Shown here: positions 63,471 to 64,000 of the stretch, piece after piece
Layout: the number at the start of each line of letters is the position of its first letter
Numbering within the stretch: the stretch's first letter is position 1
Assembly: GCA_030446745.1 (NCBI GenBank)
Contig: JAUJMS010000010.1
Span: 21,805-85,804, forward strand
Length of the DNA: 64,000 nucleotides
Origin: Egibacteraceae bacterium
GTDB lineage: Bacteria > Actinomycetota > Nitriliruptoria > Euzebyales > Egibacteraceae
Direction: 5' to 3'
Notes under the pieces: generated by a model
The model's database searches: none
What the model saw: the letters and a program-made list of their open reading frames with translations, nothing else
What the model was told of the DNA's origin: nothing
Position numbers and translations under genes: made by a program

Positions 63471-64000
63471 TCAGTCGCCGGCGTAGCCGGGGTTGGCTGG
63501 ATCCTTCGCGGCGTCGCGAGCCGCCAGCGACACCGCACCGATGACGCCGGCGATCAACGACGCACCGAGGATGCCGACCTTCGCGGCGTCGGCGAGGGGG
63601 CCGTCGAACGCCAGGCCGGCGATGAAGATCGACACCGTGAAGCCGATGCCAGCGAGACCCGCGACCCCGAGCATCTCGAGCCACCCCACGCCCGCCGGTA
63701 GCCGCGCGACGCGCAGTTGCACCGAGGCAAGCGCCGCGAGGACGACGCCGAGCGGCTTGCCGAGCACCAGACCGACGACGATGCCGATGGTGACCGGTTC
63801 GCTCACCGCCGCGCGCAGGCCCTCGCCAGACAGCACGACGCCGGCGTTGGCCAGCGCGAACAGCGGCAGGACGAGGTACGAGGTCCAGGGGTGCAGCTGG
63901 GCCTCGAGGCGCGCGAGGGGTGACACCGCCTCGTTGGCCAGCCGCGACACCGTCAGCAGCGACGCCTGCTCGCCCTCGTCTGCGACGCCGTCGGGGCGCA
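63471..64000 (-). CDS. nhaA: Na+/H+ antiporter NhaA, partial (C-terminal part)
   Basis: The 3' ~176 codons of an integral membrane antiporter; the 5' part lies beyond the window. Visible are LARLEAQLHPWTSYLVLPLF ALANAGVVL, VTIGIVVGLVLGKPLGVVLA and GVAGLAGIGFTVSIFIAGLA FDG, the typical last helices of NhaA (including GKPLG and GFTMS-like segments). It exports Na+ in exchange for protons. It ends 56 bp before the radA start. Confidence 0.9.
   Translation of the reverse strand, partial: RPDGVADEGEQASLLTVSRLANEAVSPLARLEAQLHPWTSYLVLPLFALANAGVVLSGEGLRAAVSEPVTIGIVVGLVLGKPLGVVLAALASVQLRVARLPAGVGWLEMLGVAGLAGIGFTVSIFIAGLAFDGPLADAAKVGILGASLIAGVIGAVSLAARDAAKDPANPGYAGD

Overview
The window is high-GC, mostly coding DNA from an actinobacterium. 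The evidence is CarD, a Tad pilus locus with short TadE/G-like proteins, a LytR-C/DUF3263 pair, DUF3072, an LAxTG-type sorting signal, and the run radA-disA-carD-PIN/TRAM-ispD-ispF-cysS-rlmB-sigH on the minus strand. SLH repeats and a SigH-type sigma factor fit a deep-branching class (Nitriliruptoria/Euzebya-like, Acidimicrobiia or similar) better than Streptomyces or Mycobacterium. This placement is inference; no rRNA is present.

Region 1 (1-8.3 kb) is the 3' part of a BREX-1-like phage-defence island: pglX (5' end outside the window), pglZ, brxL, a Ser/Thr kinase and a DUF262 gene. Every one of these genes carries frameshifts, and pglZ alone has about six. At about 8.23 kb the DUF262 reading frame meets a beheaded aldehyde dehydrogenase start on the other strand, which looks like the island border. 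Region 2 (8.4-14.2 kb) holds ordinary genes: a GNAT acetyltransferase, a secreted protein, a methylsuccinyl-CoA-dehydrogenase-like enzyme, a class III nucleotidyl cyclase, DUF3072 and a cation transporter.

Region 3 (14.4-17.5 kb) is a four-gene, start-stop overlapping cassette: TerY-like VWA protein, PP2C phosphatase, atypical Ser/Thr kinase and a RanBP2-type zinc-finger protein. It resembles the TerY-P phosphorylation triad with an added zinc-finger gene. Region 4 (17.6-27.6 kb) is a Tad/Flp pilus locus (cpaB, cpaE/tadZ, tadA, tadB, tadC, pilin, three TadE/G-like proteins, LysM protein). An MbcA/ParS-RES toxin-antitoxin pair sits in its promoter region between two copies of a ~120-bp direct repeat.

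Region 5 (27.6-45 kb) mixes housekeeping genes (MaoC, LarE, two dynamin-like GTPases, a ThiS-like carrier with threonine synthase, LytR-C/DUF3263, tRNA-Thr, flavin oxidoreductases, CocE hydrolase) with debris: a frameshifted DinB-like gene, SLH, WrbA-like and alpha/beta-hydrolase remnants, a broken secreted-protein gene and a vapBC pair with a frameshifted toxin. Region 6 (45-55 kb) has a 5'-3' exonuclease, PepN, an aldo/keto reductase, an SDR, a subtilase, SURF1 and a repeat-rich cell-wall protein gene broken by frameshifts. Region 7 (55-64 kb) is the intact core block listed above, ending in a partial nhaA.

The clearest overall pattern is that frameshifts sit almost entirely in accessory genes, while the core genes read cleanly. 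This favours real decay of mobile or defence DNA over uniform sequencing error, though local assembly error in the first 8 kb cannot be excluded from the sequence alone.
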